64,000 nucleotides of DNA from CAYMAI01 sp964388445 (GTDB lineage Bacteria; 4484-113; JAGGVC01), in the NCBI GenBank assembly GCA_964388445.1, contig CAYMAI010000006.1:1-64000 (forward strand), read 5' to 3'. The position numbers and the translations under genes are program-made. The notes under the pieces were generated by a model. That model had not been told where the DNA came from. It saw nothing but the letters and a program-made list of their open reading frames with translations, and searched no databases. Below are positions 32,956 through 42,301 of the stretch, piece after piece. Numbering within the stretch: position 1 is the first letter of the stretch; each line of letters opens with the position of its first letter.

Positions 32956-34314
32956 ATGTTTGGCAAAGCGGTAAAAGTTAAACGGGACGCGGGCGACGTT
33001 CTTGCGCTCGGGTTCGGAATCAGCGCGCTCACGTGGGCCGTGGGCTATGTTACGCATATTCCGGGCGTGGACGCGCCTCCGCAGGCGGTGTTCGCGCTGC
33101 TCGTCATCGCGATTTTCGCGGGCGGATTTTTCGCGGGAAAACACAGCTCCCGCGGCGCCGGAGCCGGATTTCTTGCGGGGCTTATCGCGTCATTAGTGAA
33201 CCTGCTCATTCTCGGCAGCGTGATTTCGGAAGGCGGCGGAATGCGCGCCGCCGCGATGTTTATCCCCGGCTCGATTATGGGAACGGCGTTTATCGCTTTT
33301 CTCGGCGCGCTTATCGGGGCGCGCAAATATACAGCCGAAAACGAACCTTCAAGCTGGAACAGCGTGTTCGGATGGGTGCTGGCGGGCGAAACGCTGATGC
33401 TCTTGACGGTGGGCGGCCTCGTCACGAGCGCGTACGCCGGGCTGGCGGTCGTGGATTGGCCGAACACTTTCGGCAGCAATATGTTTCTTTTTCCGCTCGC
33501 CAAAATGACGGGCGGGATTTATTTCGAGCATGCGCACAGGTTGTTCGGCACGCTCGTTGGGCTTACTACGCTCGTTTACGCGATTAGGATTACGGCGTCC
33601 GAAACGAGAAGAAGACTTAAAGGATTCGCGTGGCTGGCGTTCGCCGCCGTCGCGGTTCAGGGAATACTCGGCGGGCTTCGAGTCACCGGCGTGTTCACGA
33701 TGAGTTCGAATCCGGAAGACACCGCGCCGAGCCTAGTCCTTGCGGTCGTTCACGGCGTTTTCGGACAGGTGTTTTTCGCGATGACGGTTGCGCTTGCGAT
33801 TTTCACGGCAGGGTGGTGGAGTAAAGACATTCCGCTCGCTAATGTCAAATCGCCGCAGCTCGACCGGAAGCTGTCCGTGTTTCTCGTGCCGATGGCGATT
33901 ATTCAAATATTGCTCGGCGCGATTCTCCGGCATTTCACGGGCGGGCTGCACCTTCATATTACATTCGCGGTCGTGCTATCGGCCGTGGGAATATATGCCG
34001 GCGCGCGCGCATGGGCGAATTACGCGGAACAAAAGGCAATCTTGAAAACCGGCCTGTCGCTTATGCATACGCTGGGGGTTCAGCTTGCGCTTGGATTTGC
34101 CGCGCTTATCGCCACCGGCGGATTCACGGCGCCGGTCGAGGCGCAGCAGGCGGTTCAAGAAACCGGCGAAGTGACGGTTCACGTTTGGCGGCTTATAGTT
34201 CCGACGCTGCATCAGGTTACCGGAGCGCTTATCCTTGCGCTTTGCGTCATGCTTGCGGTTTACGTTCACAGATTTACCGCGCCGGCCAAGATTAAACCGG
34301 AAATTAACAAATAG
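32956..34314 (+). CDS. ctaA: Heme A synthase (CtaA/COX15) with N-terminal membrane extension
   Basis: Oxidises heme O to heme A in the inner membrane. The core from about residue 130 shows the family pattern GGLVTSAYAGLAVVDWPNTFG, FEHAHRLFGTLVGL with the heme-binding His pair, the mid-protein GILGGLRVTG and HGVFGQVFF, then QILLGAILRHFTGG and HQVTGALILA. The usual length is 300-350; this one has 452. The extra 120 N-terminal residues form about four more helices of unknown role. GGGAG precedes the ATG by 6 bases. Confidence 0.92.
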   Translation: MFGKAVKVKRDAGDVLALGFGISALTWAVGYVTHIPGVDAPPQAVFALLVIAIFAGGFFAGKHSSRGAGAGFLAGLIASLVNLLILGSVISEGGGMRAAAMFIPGSIMGTAFIAFLGALIGARKYTAENEPSSWNSVFGWVLAGETLMLLTVGGLVTSAYAGLAVVDWPNTFGSNMFLFPLAKMTGGIYFEHAHRLFGTLVGLTTLVYAIRITASETRRRLKGFAWLAFAAVAVQGILGGLRVTGVFTMSSNPEDTAPSLVLAVVHGVFGQVFFAMTVALAIFTAGWWSKDIPLANVKSPQLDRKLSVFLVPMAIIQILLGAILRHFTGGLHLHITFAVVLSAVGIYAGARAWANYAEQKAILKTGLSLMHTLGVQLALGFAALIATGGFTAPVEAQQAVQETGEVTVHVWRLIVPTLHQVTGALILALCVMLAVYVHRFTAPAKIKPEINK

Positions 34315-34330
34315 CCGCTCGAAACCTTTC

Positions 34331-34352
34331 GCTAACCGAACCTTAACATTGT
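34331..34352 (+). promoter_or_regulatory. Pho-box-like direct repeat before phoB
   Basis: Two 11-bp units, each with TAAC at the same place: GCTAACCGAAC (34331-34341) and CTTAACATTGT (34342-34352). TAAC starts at 34333 and 34344, exactly 11 bases apart, which is the geometry of PhoB operators. A similar pair precedes pstS. Confidence 0.6.
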
Positions 34353-34396
34353 TGGCTTTTCATTGGAGCGGGTTAATTTTAGGGTTAGGAATTTAT

Positions 34397-35086
34397 ATGG
34401 CGAGAGAATCGATTTTGGTGGTTGACGACGAAAGCGACATCCTCGAACTCGTGCGCTACAACCTGATGAAGGAAGGATATCGCGTAACTTGCGTGAAAAC
34501 GGGCGAGGACGCGATGCGCTCGGTGAAAACGAAATTGCCCGAACTCGTGGTGCTCGATTTGATGCTTCCCGAAATGGACGGGCTGGAAGTTTGCCGCAAG
34601 CTTAAATCGAACCCGGAGACTTCGCAAATTCCGGTTTTGATGCTCACGGCGAAATCGGAAGACGTGGACGTAGTGACCGGGCTTGAAATCGGGGCGGACG
34701 ATTACATCGCGAAACCGTTCAGCCCGCGCGTGCTTATCGCGCGAGTGCGCGCGGCGCTGCGCAGAAAGCGGGGCGAAGGCAAGCTGGGCGGAGAAGTAAT
34801 CAGCATGCACGGGCTTACGATTCATCCGGGGAGGCGGGAAGTGACATACGGCTCGAAAAAAATCGAGCTTACGTTCACCGAATTCGGCATATTGCATCTT
34901 CTCGCGAGCAAGCCGGGATGGGTGCTGTCACGGCAGGAAATTACCGAGTCGGTAGGCGAGGGAAGGCTTGACGTGACGGACCGGGCGGTCGACGTGCACG
35001 TGGCGGGGCTGCGCAAAAAGCTCGGCCCGAAAGCGGGAGCGCTTATCGAAACCGTGCGCGGCGCCGGTTACCGTTTCAAGGAGTAA
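34397..35086 (+). CDS. phoB: Phosphate response regulator PhoB
   Basis: 229 residues: a receiver domain with the acidic pocket VVDDES, the phosphorylatable Asp near residue 54 (VLDLMLP) and the switch Lys (AKPFSPRVL), then an OmpR/PhoB winged helix with VDVHVAGLRKKLG and TVRGAGYRF at the end. When phosphorylated by PhoR at low phosphate it should activate the pst genes. The ATG at 34397 follows TAGGA. It starts the series phoB-phoR-pstSCAB-phoU, 11 bases before phoR. The Pho-box-like repeat at 34331-34352 suggests autoregulation. Confidence 0.93.
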   Translation: MARESILVVDDESDILELVRYNLMKEGYRVTCVKTGEDAMRSVKTKLPELVVLDLMLPEMDGLEVCRKLKSNPETSQIPVLMLTAKSEDVDVVTGLEIGADDYIAKPFSPRVLIARVRAALRRKRGEGKLGGEVISMHGLTIHPGRREVTYGSKKIELTFTEFGILHLLASKPGWVLSRQEITESVGEGRLDVTDRAVDVHVAGLRKKLGPKAGALIETVRGAGYRFKE

Positions 35087-35097
35087 AATAGCCTTCG

Positions 35098-36885
35098 ATG
35101 CCGCATAGAAAAAGGCGCAAGCTGCTCTGGCAGCTTTTTCCTACCTACGTTTTCGTCGTGGCGATTTCGCTCGCCGCATCGGCCTGGTACGGCGCGCGGA
35201 CGTTCGAAAGCGCGTACATGGCGAGCCTGGGCAGAAATCTCGAAGCGCGGGCGCGGGTGGTCGGCCGTGCGCTGGAGAACCTTCAGACGCTCGACGCGGC
35301 ATCCGCCGATGCCGTATGCAAATCGTACGGCGAACTTACCGCGACGCGCATTACCGCGATACTTTTGGACGGAACGGTTGTCGGCGACAGCGAAAAGAAC
35401 CCGGCGGAAATGGAAAACCATGGTCTGCGCGACGAGTTTCTTCAGGCGGTCAAAAACGGCGCGGGAAGCGCGGTCAGAGACAGCGCGTCCGTCCACCGCG
35501 AAATGATGTACGTCGCGATTTATCACGACGGCGCGGCCGGCGGGCCTGATTTCGTCGTGCGCACCGCGATTTCGCTGTCGGAAGTAAAGGCCGCGATGGG
35601 CAAAGTTTATTCGCGCGTGTTTCTTTTCGGGCTTACGATACTTGTTTTGTCCGCGGCGATAAGCGTTTATCTCACGCGGCGAACGACGCGGCAAATTGAC
35701 GCGTTAACCGAATCGGCCGAAAGGTATGCCGACGGAAAACTGGACCGGGAAATCGAAACGAGCGAGCATGCTAGCGAAGAACTCGCCGTGCTTTCGAACG
35801 CGCTTTCGAGGATGGCATCGGAGCTTAAGCGAAGAATCGACACTTCGGAAAGGGAACGGGCCGAGCTTTCGGCGGTGCTTTCCGCGATGGTCGAAGGGGT
35901 AATCGCCGTTGACCGGGAAGGAAAGATCATCACGATAAACCCAGCCGCAAGCGCGCTTGCCGAAACGGGCGGCAAACCGGCGATTGGGCGGACGATTTTC
36001 GAAGTGGCGAGGCATGCCGAATTTCAGCGGTTCATAACCGAGGCGCTTAAAACTGGCATGGCGGCGGAGAAGGAAATCACGCTCACTAAGGACAGCGACA
36101 GAATCATTAAAATTACCGGCACGCCGCTTCCCGGCGGCGCGGGCGCGCTGTTCGTCATGGACGACGTGACGCGGCTTAGAAAGCTGGAAAACGTCCGGCG
36201 CGAATTCGTGGCGAACGTATCGCACGAGCTTAAAACGCCGATAACCTCAATCAAGGGTTTCGTCGAAACTCTGCTCGACGGAGCGATGGACGACGAAGAA
36301 GCGAAAGTGAAGTTTCTCGAAATTATCAAAAAGCAAAGCGACAGGCTGCAGGCGATTATCGAAGATTTGTTGCAGCTTGCGCGGGTGGAGCAGGCGGCGG
36401 AAGAAAGCGCGCTGGAGCTTGGCGAAATTTCGCTTAGGCAAGTTGCCGCGGCGGCAATCGACGGATGTTTTGCGCGGGCGGCGAAGACCCGGCCGGAAGC
36501 GGTTTTGGAGTGTCCGGGGGATATTCGAGTGCTGGCGAACGGCGCTCTCCTTGAGCTTGCGATTGTAAATTTGATCGACAATGCGATCAAATACGGGGGC
36601 GGCGGGGGAAAGGTGACGGTGTCGTGCAAAAAGGAAGGCGCCTGCGCGGTGGTCAGCGTGGCGGACGAGGGGCCGGGAATTCCGAAGGAACATTTGGGCA
36701 GGCTTTTCGAGCGGTTTTACAGGGTGGACAGGGCGAGAAGCCGGGACGTGGGCGGCACTGGACTTGGGCTCGCGATCGTTAAACACATCGCACTCGCCCA
36801 CGGGGGAGCGGTTTTCGTGGAAAGCGAGCCGGGCAAAGGCTCGGTGTTTTCAATACGCATCAGGCTTGCGGACTTAAGCGAGTAA
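35098..36885 (+). CDS. phoR: Phosphate sensor histidine kinase PhoR
   Basis: 595 residues in the inner membrane. The first helix lies at about 12-32, then a periplasmic sensing region, the second helix at about 178-200, HAMP (YLTRRTTRQIDALTESAERYADG), a PAS domain, HisKA with phospho-acceptor His376 (NVSHELKTP) and HATPase with the N-box (NLIDNAIKYGGG), G1 (DEGPGIP) and G2 (GGTGLGLAIVKH). Many PhoR proteins lack a large periplasmic domain; this one has one of about 140 residues, more like the Bacillus type. Confidence 0.93.
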   Translation: MPHRKRRKLLWQLFPTYVFVVAISLAASAWYGARTFESAYMASLGRNLEARARVVGRALENLQTLDAASADAVCKSYGELTATRITAILLDGTVVGDSEKNPAEMENHGLRDEFLQAVKNGAGSAVRDSASVHREMMYVAIYHDGAAGGPDFVVRTAISLSEVKAAMGKVYSRVFLFGLTILVLSAAISVYLTRRTTRQIDALTESAERYADGKLDREIETSEHASEELAVLSNALSRMASELKRRIDTSERERAELSAVLSAMVEGVIAVDREGKIITINPAASALAETGGKPAIGRTIFEVARHAEFQRFITEALKTGMAAEKEITLTKDSDRIIKITGTPLPGGAGALFVMDDVTRLRKLENVRREFVANVSHELKTPITSIKGFVETLLDGAMDDEEAKVKFLEIIKKQSDRLQAIIEDLLQLARVEQAAEESALELGEISLRQVAAAAIDGCFARAAKTRPEAVLECPGDIRVLANGALLELAIVNLIDNAIKYGGGGGKVTVSCKKEGACAVVSVADEGPGIPKEHLGRLFERFYRVDRARSRDVGGTGLGLAIVKHIALAHGGAVFVESEPGKGSVFSIRIRLADLSE

Positions 36886-36930
36886 TCCGCCGCAAACCCG
36901 CGCGGAAAATATTTCCGGCGTTAAAAAGCT

Positions 36931-36952
36931 CTTAACGAAATCCTAACGAAAC
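36931..36952 (+). promoter_or_regulatory. Pho-box-like direct repeat before pstS
   Basis: CTTAACGAAAT (36931-36941) and CCTAACGAAAC (36942-36952): two 11-bp units differing at 3 positions, with TAAC at 36933 and 36944. A third, weaker TTCACGAA follows out of phase. They lie about 60 bases before the pstS start. Confidence 0.65.
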
Positions 36953-37009
36953 TTCACGAAGATTGAAGCGTCCGCTTGTCGCGGAACAAAATCCTGCGAG
37001 GTTTCAAAT

Positions 37010-38083
37010 ATGCAAGGAAGAACGAAATTGCGCGGCGCAGCCGCGATCTTGGTTTTCGGCGTTTTGCTGTTTACGCTTACCGCGTGTCCGAAGCCGGATG
37101 CGGGCGGCGGCTCGACGGCGGGAGGAGGAACTTCCGCGAGCGGAGGCGGAGAATCGAAACCGCCATCCGCACTTACGGGACACATCGCGGTCGACGGGTC
37201 GAGCACGGTTTATCCGATAACCGAAGCCGTCGCAGAGGAATTCGGGAAGGAGCATCCGAAGGTGCGTGTAACCGTGGGCATTTCCGGCACGGGCGGCGGA
37301 TTCAAGAAATTCGGGGCGGGCGAAACGGACATCAGCGACGCGTCGAGGCCGATAAAGGCGAGCGAAGCGGAAATGTGCGAAAAGAACGGAATCGAATACG
37401 TTGAAATACCGGTCGCGTACGACGGACTAAGCGTGGTCGTCAATCCCAAAAACGACTGGTGCGATAGCCTGACGGTGGACGAGCTTCACAGAATTTGGGC
37501 GCCGGACAGCAAAATCAAAAGGTGGAGCGAAGTCAGAAACGGCTGGCCGGACAAGCCGCTGAATCTTTACGGGCCGGGTACGGACAGCGGCACGTTCGAT
37601 TATTTCACGGAGGCGATTAACGGCAAAAGCGGAGATATTCGCCCGGACTTTACCGCGAGCGAAGACGACAACGTGCTCGTTCAAGGCGTCGCCGGAGACG
37701 AAGGCGCGATGGGATTTTTCGGATATGCGTACTATCACGAAAACCGGGACAAACTAACCGTCGTGCCGATTGACGGAGGGGACGGTCCGGTGGCTCCGTC
37801 GGAACTTACGATAAACAACGGCACCTATCAGCCGCTTTCGAGGCCGATTTTCATTTACGTCAAGAATTCATCCATAGACCGCGCGGAAGTAAACGAATTC
37901 GTCGAATATTACATTCAAAACGCCGCCGCTCTCGTGGGCGACGTGGGCTATATTCCGCTGCCGGACGAGGCGTACAGGCTTACGATGGCCAGATTCGCCG
38001 CCCGCAAAACCGGCAGCGTGTTCGGAGCCGAGGGCGCGCAAGTCGGCGTCAAAATCGAAGACATACTCGCTTTGGAACAATAG
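37010..38083 (+). CDS. pstS: Phosphate-binding lipoprotein PstS
   Basis: Captures phosphate in the periplasm for the PstCAB importer. 357 residues: a signal peptide with lipobox LTAC, a Gly/Ser linker, then the binding domain opening with IAVDGSSTVYPITEAVAEEF, VGISGTGGGFKKF, TDISDASRP and later YGPGTDSGTFDYF, the phosphate-contact segments of PstS. The mature protein would be lipid anchored. It lies downstream of phoBR and after a Pho-box-like repeat. Confidence 0.95.
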   Translation: MQGRTKLRGAAAILVFGVLLFTLTACPKPDAGGGSTAGGGTSASGGGESKPPSALTGHIAVDGSSTVYPITEAVAEEFGKEHPKVRVTVGISGTGGGFKKFGAGETDISDASRPIKASEAEMCEKNGIEYVEIPVAYDGLSVVVNPKNDWCDSLTVDELHRIWAPDSKIKRWSEVRNGWPDKPLNLYGPGTDSGTFDYFTEAINGKSGDIRPDFTASEDDNVLVQGVAGDEGAMGFFGYAYYHENRDKLTVVPIDGGDGPVAPSELTINNGTYQPLSRPIFIYVKNSSIDRAEVNEFVEYYIQNAAALVGDVGYIPLPDEAYRLTMARFAARKTGSVFGAEGAQVGVKIEDILALEQ

Positions 38084-38106
38084 CCGGAGAGGCGCGTTAA
38101 AACGAA

Positions 38107-39075
38107 TTGAAATACCTGCGCGAATTACTGAAAATGTCCTTTGCCGAAAGCGGCGCGACGGTTGCCGACCCGCCCTCATTTCCGCTCGGCAGAAGGCGAA
38201 TCAAATGGGGGGAGCTTTTAATACAGCTCCTCCTTTTCGCATGCGCGGCAGTAACCGTTATAACGACGATTGGCATCGTGTTCGTGCTTTTGGACGAAAC
38301 CGTAAGGTTTTTCACGGAAGTTTCCATCGCCGAATTCTTGACCGGGACGACTTGGACGGCATGGTTCAACGATCCGAAGTACGGCGTGCTGCCGCTCGTC
38401 AACGGCACGTTTCTCGTTGCAATCGGCGCGGGCGTAATAGCTATTCCGCTGGGTTTAATGACCGCGATTTACCTTACGGAATACGCGACGCACAAAGTAA
38501 GGCGTTTGCTCAAGCCGATTCTCGAAGTGCTCGCGGGAGTGCCGACCGTCGTTTACGGCTATTTCGCGCTGACCACCATTACGCCGCTTCTGCAAAAGCT
38601 CATTCCGCAGACCCAGGTTTTCAACGCGGCGAGCGCGGCGATAGTGGTCGGGATAATGATTCTTCCCACGGTCGCTTCGCTTTGCGACGACGCGTTCGCC
38701 GCCGTGCCGAAATCGCTTCGGGACGCGGGATATTCGCTTGGCGCAACCAAATTCGAAGTGGCGAAAGGCGTGGTGCTTCCGGCGGCGCTGTCGGGAGTTT
38801 TCGCGTCGTTCGTGCTGGCGCTGGCCCGCGCCGTTGGCGAAACGATGGCGGTGGCGATGGCCGCGGGCGCGACGCCGAAAATGACGCTGAACGCGCTCGA
38901 AAGCGTTCAGACGATGACCGGTTACATCGTGCAGGTGAGCCTGGGCGATACGCCGCACGGCACCACGGTTTATCATTCGATTTTCGCTGTCGGTTTTCTT
39001 CTTTTTCTAATAACGCTCGTGATGAACATCGTCTCGCATTGGGTCATCAGGCGCTATAGGGAAACTTACGAGTAA
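38107..39075 (+). CDS. pstC: Phosphate ABC transporter permease PstC
   Basis: 322 residues with six predicted helices and the PstC/PstA membrane-permease signature: YLTEYATHKVRRLLKPILEVLAGVPTVVYGYFAL and the EAA loop region SLRDAGYSLGATKFEVAKGVVLP. It forms the channel with PstA. The TTG at 38107 is used, with GGAGAGG some 13 bases before; ATG at 38134 is an alternative. pstA follows after 5 bases. Confidence 0.94.
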   Translation: MKYLRELLKMSFAESGATVADPPSFPLGRRRIKWGELLIQLLLFACAAVTVITTIGIVFVLLDETVRFFTEVSIAEFLTGTTWTAWFNDPKYGVLPLVNGTFLVAIGAGVIAIPLGLMTAIYLTEYATHKVRRLLKPILEVLAGVPTVVYGYFALTTITPLLQKLIPQTQVFNAASAAIVVGIMILPTVASLCDDAFAAVPKSLRDAGYSLGATKFEVAKGVVLPAALSGVFASFVLALARAVGETMAVAMAAGATPKMTLNALESVQTMTGYIVQVSLGDTPHGTTVYHSIFAVGFLLFLITLVMNIVSHWVIRRYRETYE

Positions 39076-39080
39076 AAAAC

Positions 39081-39944
39081 ATGTTCAGTCACAATATCGG
39101 CAAAAGACGGGCGTTCGAAAGGGCGATGAAAATCGCATTGCTTTGTTCGACCTATTTCGGAATCGTGCTTCTCGCGATTTTGCTCGTACGCATTTTCATG
39201 CAGGGCAGTTCGTTCCTTTCGTGGAATTTCCTCACCAGTTTTCCTTCCAGAAAGGCGGCGGACGCGGGAATTTTCGCCGCGCTTGCAGGCTCGCTGTGGC
39301 TTATCGTTTTGACGATTATCGTATCGGTGCCAATCGGGATTTTGACGGCGATATACCTCGAGGAATACGCGAAGAAAAACAAGCTGACGGCGCTTATCGA
39401 AATCAACATCGCGAATCTCGCCGGAGTGCCGTCAATAATTTACGGAATGCTCGGACTCGGGCTGTTCGTAAGATGGATGGAGCTTGGAAGAAGCGTTCTT
39501 GCCGGCGCGTTCACGATGACGCTGCTTGTTCTTCCCGTAATAATCATCGCTTCGCGCGAAGCGTTGCGCGCGGTGCCTGATTCGATTCGGCACGCCGCGA
39601 TAGCTCTCGGCGCTACGAGATGGCAGACCGTATGGCATCACGTGCTTCCGGCCGCGCTGCCGGGAATACTCACCGGAGTGATACTTTCGGTTTCTCGCGC
39701 AATCGGCGAGACCGCCCCGCTTATAATGATCGGTGCGCTTACTTACGTCGCGTTCACGCCGAAACATCCGATGGATATGTTCACGGTATTGCCGATACAG
39801 GTTTTCAACTGGGCGTCGCGCCCGCAGGCGGATTTTCTCAATCTTGCGGCGGCGGGAATCATCGTTCTTCTTTTCGTGCTACTCACTCTGAATTCGGTGG
39901 CGATAATCATCCGCACCAGATTTCAGAAATTCTTGAACTGGTAA
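39081..39944 (+). CDS. pstA: Phosphate ABC transporter permease PstA
   Basis: 287 residues with six predicted helices. YLEEYAKKNKLTALIEINIANLAGVPSIIYGMLGLG and DSIRHAAIALGATRWQTVWHHVLP mark the PstA subunit. It pairs with PstC in the inner membrane. It is tightly packed between pstC (5 bases) and pstB (4 bases), as in most pst operons. Confidence 0.95.
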   Translation: MFSHNIGKRRAFERAMKIALLCSTYFGIVLLAILLVRIFMQGSSFLSWNFLTSFPSRKAADAGIFAALAGSLWLIVLTIIVSVPIGILTAIYLEEYAKKNKLTALIEINIANLAGVPSIIYGMLGLGLFVRWMELGRSVLAGAFTMTLLVLPVIIIASREALRAVPDSIRHAAIALGATRWQTVWHHVLPAALPGILTGVILSVSRAIGETAPLIMIGALTYVAFTPKHPMDMFTVLPIQVFNWASRPQADFLNLAAAGIIVLLFVLLTLNSVAIIIRTRFQKFLNW

Positions 39945-39948
39945 AGGT

Positions 39949-40719
39949 ATGGGCGAAAACGGCAAAGAAAATTCGTACGTACTCGAAACGAGCGGCCTTA
40001 CAATCCGCTACGGGACGAGCGCGGCGGTAAAAAACGTCACTTTGAAAATACCGCGGCACGAAGTTACCGCGATAATCGGGCCCTCGGGGTGCGGCAAGTC
40101 CACGCTATTGAGGGCGTTCAACAGGATGAACGACTTCGTGCCGAGCGTGAACATGGAAGGCGAGGTTTTGTTCCAAGGGCAGAACATATACGCGCCGAAC
40201 GTGGACCCGGTAGAAGTTCGCCGCAGAATCGGGATGGTGTTTCAAAAACCCAATCCGTTTTCGAAATCGGTCTCGCAAAACGTATCGTGGGGGCCGAAGA
40301 TTAACGGTTATCGCGGCGATATCCGCGAACTCGTGGAAAACTCGCTGAAACGGGCGGCGCTTTGGAACGAAGTGAGGGACAAGCTGGAAGAGAGCGGGCT
40401 GTCGCTGTCGGGCGGCCAGCAGCAAAGGCTTTGCATCGCTCGTACGATAGCGATGGAGCCCGAAGTCATATTGATGGATGAGCCGTGCAGCGCGCTCGAC
40501 CCGATTTCGACGGCGCGCATCGAAGATTTGATACTCGAACTTAAGGAAAAATACACGATAGTCATCGTCACTCACAACATGCAGCAGGCGGGTAGGGTTT
40601 CGAAATATACGGCGTTCATGTATGAAGGCGACTTGATAGAATTCGGGAAAACGAAGACGATATTCACGAATCCCGAACACAAGAAAACCGAAGACTATAT
40701 TACCGGCCGGTTCGGGTAA
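39949..40719 (+). CDS. pstB: Phosphate ABC transporter ATPase PstB
   Basis: 256 residues: Walker A GPSGCGKST, the PstB-typical VGMVFQKPNPF-like Q-loop (here IGMVFQKPNPFSKS), signature LSGGQQQRLCIARTIA, Walker B VILMDEPCSALDP, and the switch His in VIVTHNMQQA. It drives phosphate import through PstCA. Confidence 0.96.
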   Translation: MGENGKENSYVLETSGLTIRYGTSAAVKNVTLKIPRHEVTAIIGPSGCGKSTLLRAFNRMNDFVPSVNMEGEVLFQGQNIYAPNVDPVEVRRRIGMVFQKPNPFSKSVSQNVSWGPKINGYRGDIRELVENSLKRAALWNEVRDKLEESGLSLSGGQQQRLCIARTIAMEPEVILMDEPCSALDPISTARIEDLILELKEKYTIVIVTHNMQQAGRVSKYTAFMYEGDLIEFGKTKTIFTNPEHKKTEDYITGRFG

Positions 40720-40736
40720 AGCGAGGTGCGGACTTG

Positions 40737-41408
40737 ATGGCATTACATTTGCAGCGTGAAATCGAAAAACTCAAAAAGCAGCTTCTTCACATATCGGCTA
40801 TGGTGGAAGAGGATTTGCGCAAAGCCGTGCGCGCGTTCGAAAACGGAGACTTAAAACTGGCCGAACAGGTGTTCGCCGGAGACGAGGAAATCGACCGGCT
40901 CGAAGTGGAACTCGAAGAAGATTGCCTCAAAGTTCTTGCGCTGCACCAGCCGGTTGCCATAGACCTGAGATTTATCATCGCGGTTCTTAAAATCAATCCG
41001 AGCCTTGAGCGCATCGGCGACTTCGCGGTCAAAATCGCGCGTGCGGCGGAGTTCACGCAGGCTTCCGGCCGCGATAAAAAAGCCGGGGAATTCATCGAAA
41101 TGGCCGAGCTTACGCAGCGCTCGCTGAAACTAAGCATCGACGCGCTGATAGGCATGGACGCGGAGCTTGCGGAGGAAGTTCGCCGCGGAGACGCGGAAAT
41201 CGACGAACTTAAGCACCGGATGAACGAACGCGTGCTTAGCGAAATGAAAAACGACCCGGCGCAAATCGATTTTTGCGTGAAGCTTCTCGGAGTGTCGCGC
41301 TACTTCGAGCGGGCGGCAGACCATGCCAGCTCGATAGCCGAGGACGTTATCTATTTGGTGAGCGGCGAAATCGTCCGGCATCAGGATCAGAATTCGGACG
41401 GCGGATAG
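40737..41408 (+). CDS. phoU: Phosphate signalling protein PhoU
   Basis: 223 residues forming two PhoU repeats of three helices each, with the metal-binding acidic motifs in EEIDRLEVELEEDCLKVL (first) and DAEIDELKHRMNERVL (second). It links the Pst transporter state to PhoR kinase activity. GAGGTG lies upstream of the ATG at 40737; a TTG three bases earlier is less likely. It is the last gene of the pho-pst series. Confidence 0.93.
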   Translation: MALHLQREIEKLKKQLLHISAMVEEDLRKAVRAFENGDLKLAEQVFAGDEEIDRLEVELEEDCLKVLALHQPVAIDLRFIIAVLKINPSLERIGDFAVKIARAAEFTQASGRDKKAGEFIEMAELTQRSLKLSIDALIGMDAELAEEVRRGDAEIDELKHRMNERVLSEMKNDPAQIDFCVKLLGVSRYFERAADHASSIAEDVIYLVSGEIVRHQDQNSDGG

Positions 41409-41424
41409 CGTTTCGAGGAAGGCT

Positions 41425-42066
41425 CTAGTGCGCGTGAGCGGAAACCGGACGGGGATGAGCGGCTGGCGCCGATTCGAGCGCATGCCCGGCATTCCTACCG
41501 CCGGCGGCGAATAGCGCCTCTACGTAGTGAACGAATTCGACGTATGCTTCGACGTACTCGCGTCCTTTTTCCACGCTGTCGTTTGCATGTTTTTTCGCTT
41601 CGAGTACACGCTCCAGCCGGCGCGAAATTCCATCCACCAAAAGAGCGTGAAGCGCGGGGAAAATCGCGTCGGGCTTGCCGGATAAAATAGCCGCGTCTGC
41701 TTCCGCGACGCCGGGTTCGGACGGCGTTCCCGCCGGTTTGATGCCTGTGAACGGCGCGCCCTCGCCTTCGCGATGAATCCGGACCAGAGTTTCGAAAAAG
41801 TAGTTGTCGGCAAGCTTGGCCGCCTCCGGGCCGAGATTGCGTACTTTCATTACGTGGCTGAAAACGGCGCGTATTTCCGTTTCGTAATCGCTGCCGACCC
41901 ATTTGAGAACCGGCGTGACGTCGCCCGAAGCGAGAGCGGACTCTGCGTCCGCGATTACCGGCCCGTCAAGAGTGTCGCAATGCGCATAAGCCCTTGCCGG
42001 CATGGAAACCGCGATTGCTGCGAAAAACACCGCGGCAGCCACTGCCTTTAGTGCGAAGTTAATCAT
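41425..42066 (-). CDS. DUF6448 exported protein
   Basis: 213 residues with a signal peptide cut after ARAYA, leaving a mature N-terminus HCDTLDGPV, a potential metal ligand. The sequence AHCDTLDGP, VLKWV, KLADNYFFETLVRIHREGEGAPFTGIKPAG is that of DUF6448, a family without known function. The C-terminus is His-rich (AHPRPVSAHAH), which again suggests metal binding. AGGAGG precedes the ATG. It is divergent from lptD. Confidence 0.8.
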   Translation of the reverse strand: MINFALKAVAAAVFFAAIAVSMPARAYAHCDTLDGPVIADAESALASGDVTPVLKWVGSDYETEIRAVFSHVMKVRNLGPEAAKLADNYFFETLVRIHREGEGAPFTGIKPAGTPSEPGVAEADAAILSGKPDAIFPALHALLVDGISRRLERVLEAKKHANDSVEKGREYVEAYVEFVHYVEALFAAGGRNAGHALESAPAAHPRPVSAHAH

Positions 42067-42301
42067 CCCATCCTCCTTTCGGCGAAAATCGCCGTTACGG
42101 GATTATATTCCCCGTAAAGCCGCCGGCAAACTTAAATTTAAGCGGCTTAGTGCCTAATTCCGGCTTTCACATAATACTCCGAATACTTGCCGAAATTATG
42201 CGTCTTACGGAAGAATGGCGCGCGGCGAAATTAAAGGTTTTGCCCATATTTTTCGGCATATTTCCGCATTCGAATTTCCTGCTATAATCCGGACTTCGGT
42301 T
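42067..42301. promoter_or_regulatory. Divergent promoter region between DUF6448 gene and lptD
   Basis: Gene-free. A TATAAT at 42283-42288 on the plus strand lies 13 bases before the lptD start; no convincing -35. The minus side holds the DUF6448 ribosome site. Nothing else recognised. Confidence 0.5.
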
